Positions 24,986-35,200 of a stretch of DNA of 37,987 nucleotides are shown here, piece after piece. The stretch is from a bacterium (GTDB taxonomy: Bacteria > Actinomycetota > Acidimicrobiia > Spongiisociales > UBA5794): contig JAAETI010000142.1 of assembly GCA_024228555.1 (NCBI GenBank), forward strand, positions 1 to 37,987, in the 5' to 3' direction. Within the stretch, counting starts at the first letter, position 1, and the number at the start of each line of letters is the position of its first letter. The position numbers were made by a program, and so were the translations under genes. Below the pieces are notes generated by a model that searched no databases, was not told the DNA's origin, and worked only from the letters and a program-made list of their open reading frames with translations.

Positions 24986-25204
24986 AACCGTGAACGCGCT
25001 CTCGGTCGGCTGCTGGCCCGGACCGGCTGCGCCACGTCCCTGGTCCATATCCCGATCGTCGTCCATACCGCGGTGTTGGTCAGCGATGTCGGTCTGTCAA
25101 AGCCGGGCCGTTTGCTGCTGGCGGCTGTGATCACAATGCCTGCGTCACTTGCAGTCGCCACCGCGGTGCGAAAGCTGCCAGATGCCTCTCGTGCGCTCTT
25201 GTGG
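24986..25204 (+). pseudogene. C-terminal fragment of an acyltransferase-3 gene
   Basis: The reading frame contains NRERALGRLLARTG, a short gap, SLVHIPIVVHTAVLVSDVGL, then two hydrophobic stretches ending VATAVRKLPDASRALL. This is the usual end of acyltransferase-3 proteins, in which a conserved YxxHxPVVV helix is followed by two helices and an R(R/K)xP tail. Upstream matches fall in other frames (DSF...SL near 24903), so the gene is frameshifted and truncated. No start or proper stop is present; the frame runs antisense into the sugar dehydrogenase gene. The stretch 24728-24985 also holds a 7-bp tandem repeat (CGTCGTG, near 24823-24840) and the acuI promoter region. Confidence 0.45.
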
Positions 25205-25226
25205 TTGACGCTCAGCGAGAACCGGC

Positions 25227-26465
25227 TCAGGCCGACTCGACTCTCCAAATGCCCTGTGCGATATCGACAACGTAGAGCTCGCCGTTTGGCCCAACGACGA
25301 ATCCGACCGGAGATACCGTGTCCTTCTCAATTTCCTGGAGCGCCCCAGTGTCGGTGTCGTACGAGATGATGGCCCGCCTGCAGAAATCGCCGAAGACGTA
25401 TTTCCCGTCAAGAGCAGGCAAGGCGTCGCCGTGATAGACGTGGCCACCGATGACCGCACACAATCCGGAGCGATGGCCATATGAGAAGGTCGGGGGAGTG
25501 TGCGACTCGATCTCCTGCTCCATGAATGGCAGGTTGCCCTCGAAGGCGTTCCAGCCAAGGTGCTCGCCGCCGGCGCCACCATCGGGCAGCATGGTGACCT
25601 CTTCAACGCACTGCTGGCCGACGTCTGCCACCCACAGATCGCCCGTGGCCGAGTCGAACGAGAAGCGGTACGGGTGACGCAGACCCCACAACCACACGTA
25701 CTCGCTGCCGGGGGCGTCTCCGATGAACGGGTTGTCTGGAGCTGCCATCAGCGCGGGTGTCGGATCGTACAAGATGGCAAAGCGGAGCAAGGATCCAAAG
25801 GCATGTGCCTCCTGCTGGTCAGTCATGAACGGTCCGCCTTGGGCGCCGCCGTCACCGACAGTGAGGTAGAGGTGGCCATCGGGACCGAACACGACATCTC
25901 CACCGTTGTGTTCCCCTGAAGGCTGGTCGGCTCGTAGCAGCTCAACCAGCCCGTCGGTCTGGGGGACCCCATCGACCAGTGGATAAGCCTCGATGACACT
26001 GTCGCCGTCGTTGTCGGTTCGATTGACAAAGAGGTAGCCGTTTTCGACCGTCAGTCCGAGCAGTCCCTGGTCACGTTCGGCCGAGGTGTCCTTGGTCAGA
26101 TCGAGCACGATTTCGGGTTCGCTTCCCTCAACCCAGCCAAGGATCGCACCCTGCCGGGTACCCACGAAGGCGGTTCCATCCGGGGTGAACGCCAACGCCG
26201 ATGCTTCAGGGACCTCGGCAACGTGGGCAAGCGTAACGGCAGGCACGCTCCCTGGGCCGGCGTTGTCCACCGAAGTCACGCTGTCGACTGGGAGGTCGTC
26301 CGGGCAACTGATGTTGGACCGAGCCTTTTCGGGAGTTTCGTCCCATGGGATGTCGGGCCGCGTCGGGCCGTCGATCTCGATTGCGACGTCCGGGGTCGAG
26401 ACCGAAGAGCCGCACGCGGAAACTAGTAGTGAGCCGGCGATGAGTACGGCAGTGAATCTGCGCAT
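25227..26465 (-). CDS. PQQ-dependent sugar dehydrogenase-like lipoprotein (glucose/sorbosone dehydrogenase family)
   Basis: This 412-residue lipoprotein has a signal peptide ending in the lipobox LVSAC (lipidated Cys18). The rest is a six-bladed beta-propeller of the soluble aldose dehydrogenase (Gdh/Asd) family. SGEHNGGDVVFGPDGHLYLT contains the expected active-site His186; DQGLLGLTVENGYLFV, RHPYRFSFD and FGDFCRRAI are blade motifs. Such enzymes oxidise aldose sugars with PQQ and pass electrons to the membrane chain. No PQQ biosynthesis gene is in the window. The ATG at 26465 has only a weak ribosome-binding site. It is divergent from ltrA across 140 bp, where no clear operator is seen. Confidence 0.85.
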   Translation of the reverse strand: MRRFTAVLIAGSLLVSACGSSVSTPDVAIEIDGPTRPDIPWDETPEKARSNISCPDDLPVDSVTSVDNAGPGSVPAVTLAHVAEVPEASALAFTPDGTAFVGTRQGAILGWVEGSEPEIVLDLTKDTSAERDQGLLGLTVENGYLFVNRTDNDGDSVIEAYPLVDGVPQTDGLVELLRADQPSGEHNGGDVVFGPDGHLYLTVGDGGAQGGPFMTDQQEAHAFGSLLRFAILYDPTPALMAAPDNPFIGDAPGSEYVWLWGLRHPYRFSFDSATGDLWVADVGQQCVEEVTMLPDGGAGGEHLGWNAFEGNLPFMEQEIESHTPPTFSYGHRSGLCAVIGGHVYHGDALPALDGKYVFGDFCRRAIISYDTDTGALQEIEKDTVSPVGFVVGPNGELYVVDIAQGIWRVESA

Positions 26466-26605
26466 GGCGGCAGGATATGCGGCTTCCGTCAGAATGCGAA
26501 CTCAGGAAGCGGGCCCGTGGCGGCCGGCGGGCTTTCCGAGCCTTCGCGTCAACTACGTTGTTCCTCGCTCTCTATGGTTCATTGCTCACTAGGGAGGGTT
26601 GATTT

Positions 26606-27757
26606 GTGAACGAGGATCGCAGCGCAAGTTTTGTAGAGCTGTTCTTTGATCTGGTCTTCGTATTTGGCGTGACTCAGGTTGTGGCCTCAATCCACGGTCA
26701 CCTCGACTGGCCAACTCTGTGGCGAGCGGCCGTGGTTCTTGGGCTCATGTGGTGGGCGTGGACTCAGTACACCTGGCTGGCGGGGTACGCCGATTTCGAT
26801 GAGATTCGACCACGCATTGTCATGTTGATTGCCACAGCAGGTACGTTCATTCTGGCTGTCTCTGTGCAGGGCGCTTGGGCGGACGAAGGTCGCTTCTTCG
26901 GCATGGCCTATTTCGGTGTCATGGCGTTGGCTGGTGCGTTCATGTGGTTGAACGTCAGAACCGGTGACGGAGACGGCCAGACCGATCGTGACCGTCTGGC
27001 GGGGACCGTGGTGTATATCGTGCGGATGATGGCCGGGTCGCTCCTTGTACTGGTTGGTGGCTTCGTTTCTGCCGACTACCGAGCCTGGTTCTGGGTAGCG
27101 GCTGTCGTTGTCAACCTGCTCAGCGCGCTATCGGTGGAGCGGTATGAGTACGACGTCAATGCCTCCCACTTTGCAGAACGGCACGGATTGTTCGTGATAA
27201 TCGTGCTCGGCGAGGGCCTCATCGCTATTGGCGTAGGCCTGGTCGGCCAAGACGGTTCGGCTGCGTTCTACGTGGCGGGCACAGCGATGCTCCTGATTGT
27301 CCTGGCGCTCTGGTGGTCGTACTTCGACTGGCTGTTCCAGACCGGCGAGAAGGCACTTGAGGCCGCAACGGGGCTTGCTCGAGGTCGCTTGGCGCGCGAC
27401 GCATACTCGATTGCCCACTATCCGCTGGTGGCCGGAATCATCCTCTTTGCGCTAGGTACAGAAGAGCTCCTGGTCCACCCGGAAGCTTCGCTGGAGCCAG
27501 CTGGCCGATGGGCATTCGTTGGTGGCCTGATGTTGTTCTTCGCCGCAGAATCGTTGATGGCTTACCGTTTCACCGGCTCCACGACGTGGGAACGCTTCGC
27601 ACTCATTGGCTTGCTGCCTATCGCCGGCCTAGCGTTCGGAGAGGTGAGCGGAGCCACTTTGGTGGCACTGGTGTGTGCCGGTTTGCTGGTGACACTTGGA
27701 GTCGAATCGATGCGACACCGAGAGGAACTCAAACAGCTGCGGACGACGCCGGGTTAG
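26606..27757 (+). CDS. ltrA: Low-temperature-requirement A (LtrA) family membrane protein
   Basis: This 383-residue protein has about ten membrane helices. It begins with the family signature SFVELFFDLVFVFGVTQVV, followed by LMWWAWTQYTWLAGYAD and a conserved HGLFVIIVLGEGLIAIG. LtrA was first linked to cold growth in Listeria; its biochemical function is unknown. The GTG start has AGGGAGG upstream. It is followed at 54 bp by the cellobiose phosphorylase gene in the same direction, but no functional link is evident. Confidence 0.88.
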   Translation: MNEDRSASFVELFFDLVFVFGVTQVVASIHGHLDWPTLWRAAVVLGLMWWAWTQYTWLAGYADFDEIRPRIVMLIATAGTFILAVSVQGAWADEGRFFGMAYFGVMALAGAFMWLNVRTGDGDGQTDRDRLAGTVVYIVRMMAGSLLVLVGGFVSADYRAWFWVAAVVVNLLSALSVERYEYDVNASHFAERHGLFVIIVLGEGLIAIGVGLVGQDGSAAFYVAGTAMLLIVLALWWSYFDWLFQTGEKALEAATGLARGRLARDAYSIAHYPLVAGIILFALGTEELLVHPEASLEPAGRWAFVGGLMLFFAAESLMAYRFTGSTTWERFALIGLLPIAGLAFGEVSGATLVALVCAGLLVTLGVESMRHREELKQLRTTPG

Positions 27758-27811
27758 GTCTCAGATTGCCCGGGTCGCCGAGCACCTATGCTGCGGCTCG
27801 GAGGTCACACG

Positions 27812-30229
27812 ATGAGATATGGGCACTTTGATGATGCAGCGCGCGAGTACGTCATTACAACGCCGCGCACCCCATATCCATGGATCAACTACCTCGGAAC
27901 TGAGGAGTTCTTTGCGCTGATTTCCCACACCGGAGGCGGCTACAGCTTCTACAAGGATGCTCGGATGCGTCGGCTTACCCGCTACCGCTACAACAACGTG
28001 CCCATCGATCTCGGCGGTCGCTACTACTACATCAACGATGGCGGCGACGTCTGGGCACCGACTTGGTCGCCGGTCAAGGCCGACTTGGATCACTTCGAAA
28101 CACGCCATGGATTGTCGTACACCGTGACTACTGGCGAACGGGGCAACGTGCACGTGGAAACCACCCATTTCGTTCCGCTGGGAATCACCGCCGAGGTTCA
28201 CCGGGTTCGGATCACCAACAAGGGCGACTCTCCCAAGTCGGTGAAACTCTTCTCGTTTGCCGAATTCAATCTGTGGAACGCGTTTGACGACCAGACGAAT
28301 TACCAGCGCAACCTCTCGCTCGCCGAGGCTGAGGTCGAAGGCTCTGCCATCTATCACACCACCGAGTATCGGGAACGGCGCAACCACTACGCCGTCTACG
28401 GCGTCAACGCCCCGATTGCAGGGTTCGACACCGATCGAGACACGTTCATGGGCTTGCACAACGGGTTCGAGGCACCGGCGGCAGTCGTGGAAGGTGGCTG
28501 CCGGAATTCGATGGTGAGCGGATGGTCGCCGATCGGTGCCCATCAAATCAACGTGGAGCTGGCGCCTGGGGAGCAGCGCGACCTGGTCTTTGTCCTTGGC
28601 TATGTCGAGAATCCACAGGAAGAGAAATGGGAATCGCCTGGGGTTGTCAACAAGCAACCGGCCCGCGAGCTATTGGCCCGTTTCTCCACGAGCGAACAGG
28701 TGGATGCTGCGTTGGCTGCGTTGCGGGAGTACTGGGATGGAATGCTTGCTGCCTACACGGTCGACAGTGGTGACGAGCGGGTGGACCGCATGGTCAACAT
28801 CTGGAATCCATACCAATGCATGGTCACGTTCAACATGTCCCGGAGCGCCTCGTACTTCGAAAGCGGAATCGGCCGTGGGATGGGATTCCGAGACTCCAAT
28901 CAGGACCTCCTGGGCTTCGTGCACCTGGTGCCGGAACGAGCTCGGGAACGCATTCTCGACATCGCAGCAACCCAGTTCCCCGACGGTAGCGCCTACCACC
29001 AGTATCAGCCGCTCACCAAGAGAGGCAATCACGAGGTTGGGACCGGCTTCAACGACGACCCGCTGTGGCTGATCGAAGGGGTCGCCGCCTACATCAAGGA
29101 ATCCGGCGACACGGGAATCCTCCATGAAGCGGTCCCGTTCGACAACGAACCGGAGAATACCGGGACGCTATTCGAGCACCTGCGGCGATCCTTCCACCAT
29201 GTCCTCCACAATCGAGGCCCGCATGGTCTCCCGCTTATCGGGCGAGCGGATTGGAATGACTGCCTCAACCTGAATTGCTTCTCCGAGACGCCAGGCGAAT
29301 CGTTCCAGACCACCGAGAACCGAGAGGGCGGCACCGCAGAGTCGGTGTTCATCGCTGGTCTCTTTGTGCATTGCGCCCCCGATTACGCCGCAATGGCCGC
29401 GATGATGGGCGAGTCTGCCGAGGCTGATGCAGCGCGCACGGCTGCCGATCAGATGAGTGCGGTGGTGCTCGACCACGGCTGGGACGGCAACTGGTTTGTC
29501 CGGGCCTATGACTTCTATGGCAACAAGGTTGGCTCGGCCGAGCGTGAAGAAGGCCAGATATATATCGAACCGCAGGGCTACTGCGTCATGGCGGGGATCG
29601 GAGTCGAGACAGGCGAGGCGCGGCGCGCACTCGATTCAGTCCGTGAGATCCTGGATTCAGACCACGGCATCGTCGTGCTTCAACCGCCCTACACCCGTTA
29701 CTACCCGGAACTCGGCGAGATCAGCACCTACCCGCCCGGCTACAAAGAGAACGCTGGCATCTTCTGCCACAACAACCCGTGGGTGGCCATCGCCGAAACC
29801 AAGCTGGGACGCGGCAACCGGGCCTTTGAGATATGGAGCAAGATCGCACCGGCGTTCCGCGAGGAGATCTCCGAGGTCCATCGTCTGGAGCCCTATGCGT
29901 ATGCCCAGATGATCGCAGGCAAAGATGCCCCCAAACACGGTGAGGCCAAGAACTCGTGGTTGACTGGAACGGCAGCATGGAACTTCGTCGCCATAACTCA
30001 GCACATCCTGGGGGTTCGTGCTGAGTTCGACGGTCTCCGCATCGAACCCTGCCTACCTGACAGTCTCACGGACCTCACGATCACTCGTCGCTGCCGGGGA
30101 GCCGACTATCGGATCTCGGTGAGCCGCGGGGACGCCTCTGGCGTTTGCGTGGACGGGGTAGAGATTGCAGGCACCGTCATTCCCTATGCGTCTGCAGGCG
30201 AGACCGTTGCAGTCGAGGTCACCGTCTAG
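27812..30229 (+). CDS. Cellobiose phosphorylase (GH94 family)
   Basis: This 805-residue GH94 enzyme phosphorolyses cellobiose to glucose 1-phosphate and glucose in the cytoplasm. Visible marks are [14 protein letters not shown] at the start, the beta-sandwich segment [27 protein letters not shown], and [13 protein letters not shown] containing the catalytic aspartate of the DWND motif (Asp480). [15 protein letters not shown] and the C-terminal [13 protein letters not shown] follow. I moved the start to ATG 27812, eight codons inside the longest frame, because CGGAGG lies at the right distance. It overlaps by 4 nt, tail to tail, with a GH5-like hydrolase. Together they suggest use of beta-1,4-glucan oligosaccharides. 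Confidence 0.92.
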   Translation: MRYGHFDDAAREYVITTPRTPYPWINYLGTEEFFALISHTGGGYSFYKDARMRRLTRYRYNNVPIDLGGRYYYINDGGDVWAPTWSPVKADLDHFETRHGLSYTVTTGERGNVHVETTHFVPLGITAEVHRVRITNKGDSPKSVKLFSFAEFNLWNAFDDQTNYQRNLSLAEAEVEGSAIYHTTEYRERRNHYAVYGVNAPIAGFDTDRDTFMGLHNGFEAPAAVVEGGCRNSMVSGWSPIGAHQINVELAPGEQRDLVFVLGYVENPQEEKWESPGVVNKQPARELLARFSTSEQVDAALAALREYWDGMLAAYTVDSGDERVDRMVNIWNPYQCMVTFNMSRSASYFESGIGRGMGFRDSNQDLLGFVHLVPERARERILDIAATQFPDGSAYHQYQPLTKRGNHEVGTGFNDDPLWLIEGVAAYIKESGDTGILHEAVPFDNEPENTGTLFEHLRRSFHHVLHNRGPHGLPLIGRADWNDCLNLNCFSETPGESFQTTENREGGTAESVFIAGLFVHCAPDYAAMAAMMGESAEADAARTAADQMSAVVLDHGWDGNWFVRAYDFYGNKVGSAEREEGQIYIEPQGYCVMAGIGVETGEARRALDSVREILDSDHGIVVLQPPYTRYYPELGEISTYPPGYKENAGIFCHNNPWVAIAETKLGRGNRAFEIWSKIAPAFREEISEVHRLEPYAYAQMIAGKDAPKHGEAKNSWLTGTAAWNFVAITQHILGVRAEFDGLRIEPCLPDSLTDLTITRRCRGADYRISVSRGDASGVCVDGVEIAGTVIPYASAGETVAVEVTV

Positions 30230-31467
30230 TCGGTTGATGATACGAAATCCGCATACAGGCGTTGGGCGTGTCCGTTCGGATCTGCGTAATAGTCGTCGGG
30301 CGACACACCCAGGCTCACCGTCCGGCTTGCCTCCTGAACGGTTGGCGATGACTCGGCGAACCTTCTGAGTACATCGGCATGGGGCTTGAGGCTCCCGTCG
30401 GGACGGACCAACCCGAAATGGCGCTCGTGGCGGGCACCATTGTCGTCGCAGGGAGGCCTGTTCCACAGTTCCTCGGAGTAGTCGGCGAAGCACCACAACA
30501 TCGAACCGGGAGAGCCGACCTCGACCAGTCCTGGCAGGACCTCGTTGACATAGGCACCGAAATCTTGCTCTCCGGCCATGAATTGCTGCCGACGCACTCC
30601 GCCGTAGGACTCCCATTCCCAAACATGAGATTCGCCAGGCGAGGTGCAACCACCCCACTCCTCAGCGATGCAGGGCTTCCCGCTCAGGGCGGCAGTGAGC
30701 GCACACAAGAAGGGGACAAAGTCAGGATCAAGGGGGTGGCGGGTCCACGGGACATACATCGGGTATCCGTGCATCACGGCCCTGTCCACCTCGGCGAACA
30801 CTTGGTCGACCCGGAATCCATTGTCCCCAAAGAGGCTGTCTGCGTGCAGACCACATGTGACTGGGTGGACCGGATCGCTGTCCTTGATCAGGGCGGTCAT
30901 CTCACGAACCCACAGCTGTCCGGCAACGCTGGAGTGGGGGCGGGCGAACAGGTCGGGTTCGTTGCCGAGGTTCCACATCCAGATCGCATCGTGATCCCGA
31001 AATGTCTCGACAACTGTGCGTAGGAGCTGTCGAGCCGAATCCAGAGCGACAGCGTCGTGGAGGGGGTTGCGATACCCGCGGTCGGTAACCCGCCCTCCGC
31101 TCACCAACTGTTGCACGTCGGGCGCTGGGTACTGTCGCTCATCGGTAAGCAGCCAGTCTGGGGCCCAATTGGGGCCGCTCATGTGGCCCGTGAAGAAGGT
31201 CACATCAAGCCCAAGGCCCCGGTCTGCGGCCAGGTCCGCGACGGTTTCCAAATCCCGCAGCCGCTGGATAGGGACACGGCCCGGTTCTGGTTGCCAGTCG
31301 TCCCAGAGCAAGAACAGCCGAACGACGGTCATCCCGATTGCAGCGATGACGTCGAACTCTGCAGCGACTTCTTCCGAGTCGAAGTCAGACCACCAATACA
31401 TCGCCTTGCGGCGCGGCCAGTAGTTGACCCCGAGGACGAACGGCTCAGACGGGTCGGAGTCGATCAC
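30226..31467 (-). CDS. GH5-like (cellulase/mannanase-type) glycoside hydrolase
   Basis: This 413-residue (beta/alpha)8 hydrolase shows [16 protein letters not shown] and [18 protein letters not shown] in early strands. [10 protein letters not shown] carries the acid/base Glu170, and CIAEEWGG carries the nucleophile (Glu269 or Glu270). There is no signal peptide, so it probably acts on oligosaccharides inside the cell. The GTG start overlaps the phosphopantetheinyl transferase stop by 4 nt, making it the last gene of the carboxylase operon. That is odd for a sugar hydrolase and may point to glycolipid or glycosylated product processing. The exact family and substrate are uncertain. Confidence 0.75.
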   Translation of the reverse strand: MIDSDPSEPFVLGVNYWPRRKAMYWWSDFDSEEVAAEFDVIAAIGMTVVRLFLLWDDWQPEPGRVPIQRLRDLETVADLAADRGLGLDVTFFTGHMSGPNWAPDWLLTDERQYPAPDVQQLVSGGRVTDRGYRNPLHDAVALDSARQLLRTVVETFRDHDAIWMWNLGNEPDLFARPHSSVAGQLWVREMTALIKDSDPVHPVTCGLHADSLFGDNGFRVDQVFAEVDRAVMHGYPMYVPWTRHPLDPDFVPFLCALTAALSGKPCIAEEWGGCTSPGESHVWEWESYGGVRRQQFMAGEQDFGAYVNEVLPGLVEVGSPGSMLWCFADYSEELWNRPPCDDNGARHERHFGLVRPDGSLKPHADVLRRFAESSPTVQEASRTVSLGVSPDDYYADPNGHAQRLYADFVSSTD

Positions 31468-32249
31468 GCCCCAGATCCGGACCGCGACGACGGCTGGTCC
31501 GACCTTGCCCTCATTTCATCCATCCAACGATGCGAAGGGATTGCTGTAGCCAACGCAGGAGGGACCTCAAGCGAAACAGGGACAACGGTGGGGGACGCGG
31601 CGGTGCACGTCAGGACAAAGTCTCCGTACCTAATCCACCATCCGGGGAAGACGCGTCCGGTGTTCTCGCGCACCTCGAGCGGCTGCCATTCGGGAGTTCC
31701 CACGCCGGAGAGGCTCACCTCGACCGTTCTCGTGTCCTGGCGAAGTCCAGTCCTGAGGACTTTGAGAGCACTCTCTTTCGCCGACCAGATCGTATTCGTC
31801 GTGACTGCTGGTTCGGTGCTGCGAGCCACGATGTCCTGCTCGGCCGCTGTCAAATAGTCGGCAACGAAAGCTGGGCTGCGGGGCTCAACGAGTTCCAGGT
31901 CGCATCCCACCCGGGTGTTTCCGTGTATCAGCGCACACACTGCCCAGTCGGCACGGTCTGTCATAGCAATGACGGCATCGATGGGCTCGCCGTTCACGTA
32001 TGCCTCGGGGGCCCCGTCCATGGCGTTGCCGACAACGATCGATTGCAGCGTGGGGCTATCAACGGTCATTCCCAGAGCCATGGCGATCGCCCGCTTGGCG
32101 GTCCATCGAGCCATGCGGGTCTCGGAGTATCGCTTTGCATATGACATCCGGGCGAGTCGCCTGGCAAGTTGCTCATCGACCCAACTGTCACCCTGCGGCA
32201 CCTCGTCCAAGCCAACCGAGAGCCAGCTCACCTCCGTCGCTGTTGTCAT
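31464..32249 (-). CDS. 4'-phosphopantetheinyl transferase (Sfp type)
   Basis: This 261-residue protein has the two hallmark motifs of Sfp-type transferases: VGCDLELVEPR (magnesium ligands Asp117, Glu119) and WSAKESALK (Trp155, Lys158, Glu159). Such enzymes attach the pantetheine arm of CoA to carrier proteins of fatty-acid, polyketide or peptide synthases. The usual SxSH segment before the first motif reads VIAMTDRADWAVCA here, so that part deviates. The ATG overlaps the carboxylase stop and the TGA overlaps the next GTG, both by 4 nt. Position in a malonyl-CoA and megasynthase operon fits a dedicated carrier-protein activator. Confidence 0.85.
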   Translation of the reverse strand: MTTATEVSWLSVGLDEVPQGDSWVDEQLARRLARMSYAKRYSETRMARWTAKRAIAMALGMTVDSPTLQSIVVGNAMDGAPEAYVNGEPIDAVIAMTDRADWAVCALIHGNTRVGCDLELVEPRSPAFVADYLTAAEQDIVARSTEPAVTTNTIWSAKESALKVLRTGLRQDTRTVEVSLSGVGTPEWQPLEVRENTGRVFPGWWIRYGDFVLTCTAASPTVVPVSLEVPPALATAIPSHRWMDEMRARSDQPSSRSGSGA

Positions 32250-35200
32250 GCGTCGGTGACTTTGGCAGTGCCTCGGGCGACCGCATCGATCAGATAGGGG
32301 CGCAGGTCTCCTGCCGGCAGGATCACGTCGATGGAACCCATCTGCTGGGCGCGTTGCACCGAGTGAACCCGATCGAACTCCTCAGCGACCTCACCCTGTT
32401 TCTCCGCCGCCACCGTGCTCCGCAGTTGGTCGAGTTCCTGTCGTAGCTCCCCACGGTTACCGCGCGGGCTTTCCTTGAGACGACGATCCAGTGTGACCAC
32501 ACGGGGGTCTTCGTCCGTTAGGGAACGGACCTCGGGAGTGAATACCACGGCTGCAGCTGGGGCACCGCCGATGACTGATGCCCGTGACCCCTCGATGGCG
32601 GCCACCTCCATGTTCTCGTTGAGCGTCTTTGAGAAGACCACGAATGCGCCCCCGTGGTACCTCGACACGACACAGAAAACGATCGGACCGTCGAAATTGA
32701 CGATTGATCTCCCGATCTCGGCGCCGTATTCGAGTTGCCAGCGTCGCATCGACTCGGGTGAACCATCAAAGCCTGAGAGATTGGCCAACACGACCAGCGG
32801 ACGGTTGCCTGATGCGGCGTTGATGGCCCGGGCGATCTTCTTCGAGGCGACTGGGAACAGCGTGCCGGAGGTCCATTGTGATGGGCCGTCTGCGGGCACA
32901 AAACCAAGGCGAGGAATGGGCTTGGACTCGAGGCCGATCATGGCGACAGAGTGTCCGCCGATGAACGCATCCATCACTACCGCGGTCTCGGCGTGTTGCA
33001 TTCCGTGCCACCGTTCCATGGTGGGGAGATCGTTGTCGGTGACGGCTTCAATAACCTTGCGGATTTCGAACGGGAGCTTGCGGGCGGGATTATGTTCGAG
33101 GGAGAAGACGTCGCCGATGGTGGCGAACGCACCGCCATGGTCGGCCTTGCGGATATCACGCTCGATTGGATCGTCGGTGATCGCGACACGTGGGAAACGT
33201 TCTCCAGGGTTGGTGTAGGTGAACCGGTAGTGGTCGAGGAGGATGCGGCAGGCCTCCGAGATATCCCCGGCGAAGTATTGCGCCTGCCCATTGGGACCCA
33301 TGATCCGTTCGTAGCCCCCGATGCCGCGGTCGTCTTCGGCAGACACGCCACCGGAGTAGTCGAGGGCTCGCTTCCCCGTGAGAACCATTGCTCCATCGGG
33401 AGTCATCACCAAGATGCCCTTCGTGTGCATGAGCATGGTTGCCTCGGCGTTCCAATACGGCTGAGCGCCGACGTTGATGCCGACAACGATGACATTCAGT
33501 TCGTGACCGCGTTGGGTGAAGTCGACGATGCGCCGCAGGACCTTTGCGATCCAGTCCATGTTCTCTGTCCCGGACTCCATCGAGATCCGCGCCCCGGCCG
33601 ATACCGCAAACCACTCGAGCGGTATCTGCTCCCGCTCCGCCAAGTCCATCGCAGCGATGATCCGTCTGCACTCCGGTTCGGCAAGGTTGCCCATTCCCCG
33701 TGAGGGATCGCCAAGGATGATTGCTCGCCGCATCCCTTCTGGGTAGCGATCGGCGGCATTGGTGATGACGCCGACGACTACGTTTGATGCGTTCTGCGCA
33801 GGCGGTCTCGAGACCGGTTCCAGGTTCCCATCGGATGACATGTCGTACTCAACGAAGCTCCCGAGGTCATCCCCGTTTCCGTTGGTGCGGCCGGAGTGCC
33901 GGAGTATCTCAATGATTTCCGACGGGTGAATCAGGCCGCGACGTCGTAGTCGGACGATGGATTGATCCAAGGCGGAGAGCGGTTGCATTGGTCCCTCGCG
34001 CGGGTCTCGGATTTCCAGTCGGAGGCTGCTTCCACCTGGGTTGTTGGCCACGAGCACCTGTTCGATGATCTTGCCTTCGTCATCGGCGACCCGACCCCGC
34101 ACCAGCACTCTTTCGATACCGAGTCCCTTGGTTTCGCGGGCAAGCCGATATACGAGAGCTTCGACCTCGGCAAGGCTGAAGTTCAATACGGGCCAGACGT
34201 ACAAGATGACGCGGTTCCAGTGCAATCGACGACGAGGTGCCAACCGTGACTGGTATCTCCGGATTGGGCCAAGCGTTTCGCGGAAGACACGTTCGAATTC
34301 GGGCACGCGAATAACCTTGCCGGTCTCGTCCCGAACGGGGGTGAGGTCGCGCACCTCTGCCTGTGCGAAGAGCCGTTCGTCGGCTGGGTTGTCCTTGGCG
34401 ACTGCATGGAAGAGGTAGACATCAGACAGGCTGGTCAGGCGTTGGTGATCGAAATTGGAGAGACGCCACAACTCGAGTCTCTTACCCATCATCGGGTGCA
34501 GGTCTCGGTAGGTAGTCTCTTCGACGTATCGACAGTCGCCAGAGGGGCGGAAGGTGAAGTTCAACACACCACTCATGGATTGATCGCTGCCCGGTCCTGA
34601 AACCGCAACCACGATTCGGCGTAGCGCAAGCGGCCCCAATGCCTTGTCGAGCGTCTTCCTGATCTTCTTCTCCGTTTTCTTCGGAGAACCGTGGGAGCGG
34701 GTCCGGCGTACATAGATCTCGAGGGCGAGGTCGTACTCGGGCCCGATGTCCTCGAGTGCGGAGCGGAGTGTGGCGGCACCGCGTCGCAGGTCCCCATAGG
34801 TGAGGTGGGTGCTCGCCAGGTGGATGGGTCGACCCTCGTAGACGTATTCGGTGGTCGAAATGACGAAGCCGTCGATGTGTCGACTCGAGAATGGGCCTAG
34901 TTCCCTGATGCGGTAATACCTCCGCGTCATGACTTCGAGGAGCGTCTCTTGTAACTCTGGTGATGCTCCTGCGAATCGCACCGAGAGAGTTGGCTTGAGC
35001 GGCTGGGGGCACGCTACGAGATCCGCCACGATGGCGGAGCGTTCCGTGTCGTCCGGATTGCTCTCGAGTCGGGCGAGCAGATCGTTGACCCTCTCGTACT
35101 CATGTTGTCGGACCTGTTCGAGGAACGGAAGGTCAAACCCGGCGTAACGAAGCTCGAGGGCGATGTCGTGGACTGCCGGATATCGGTCCTGGGACTCGTA

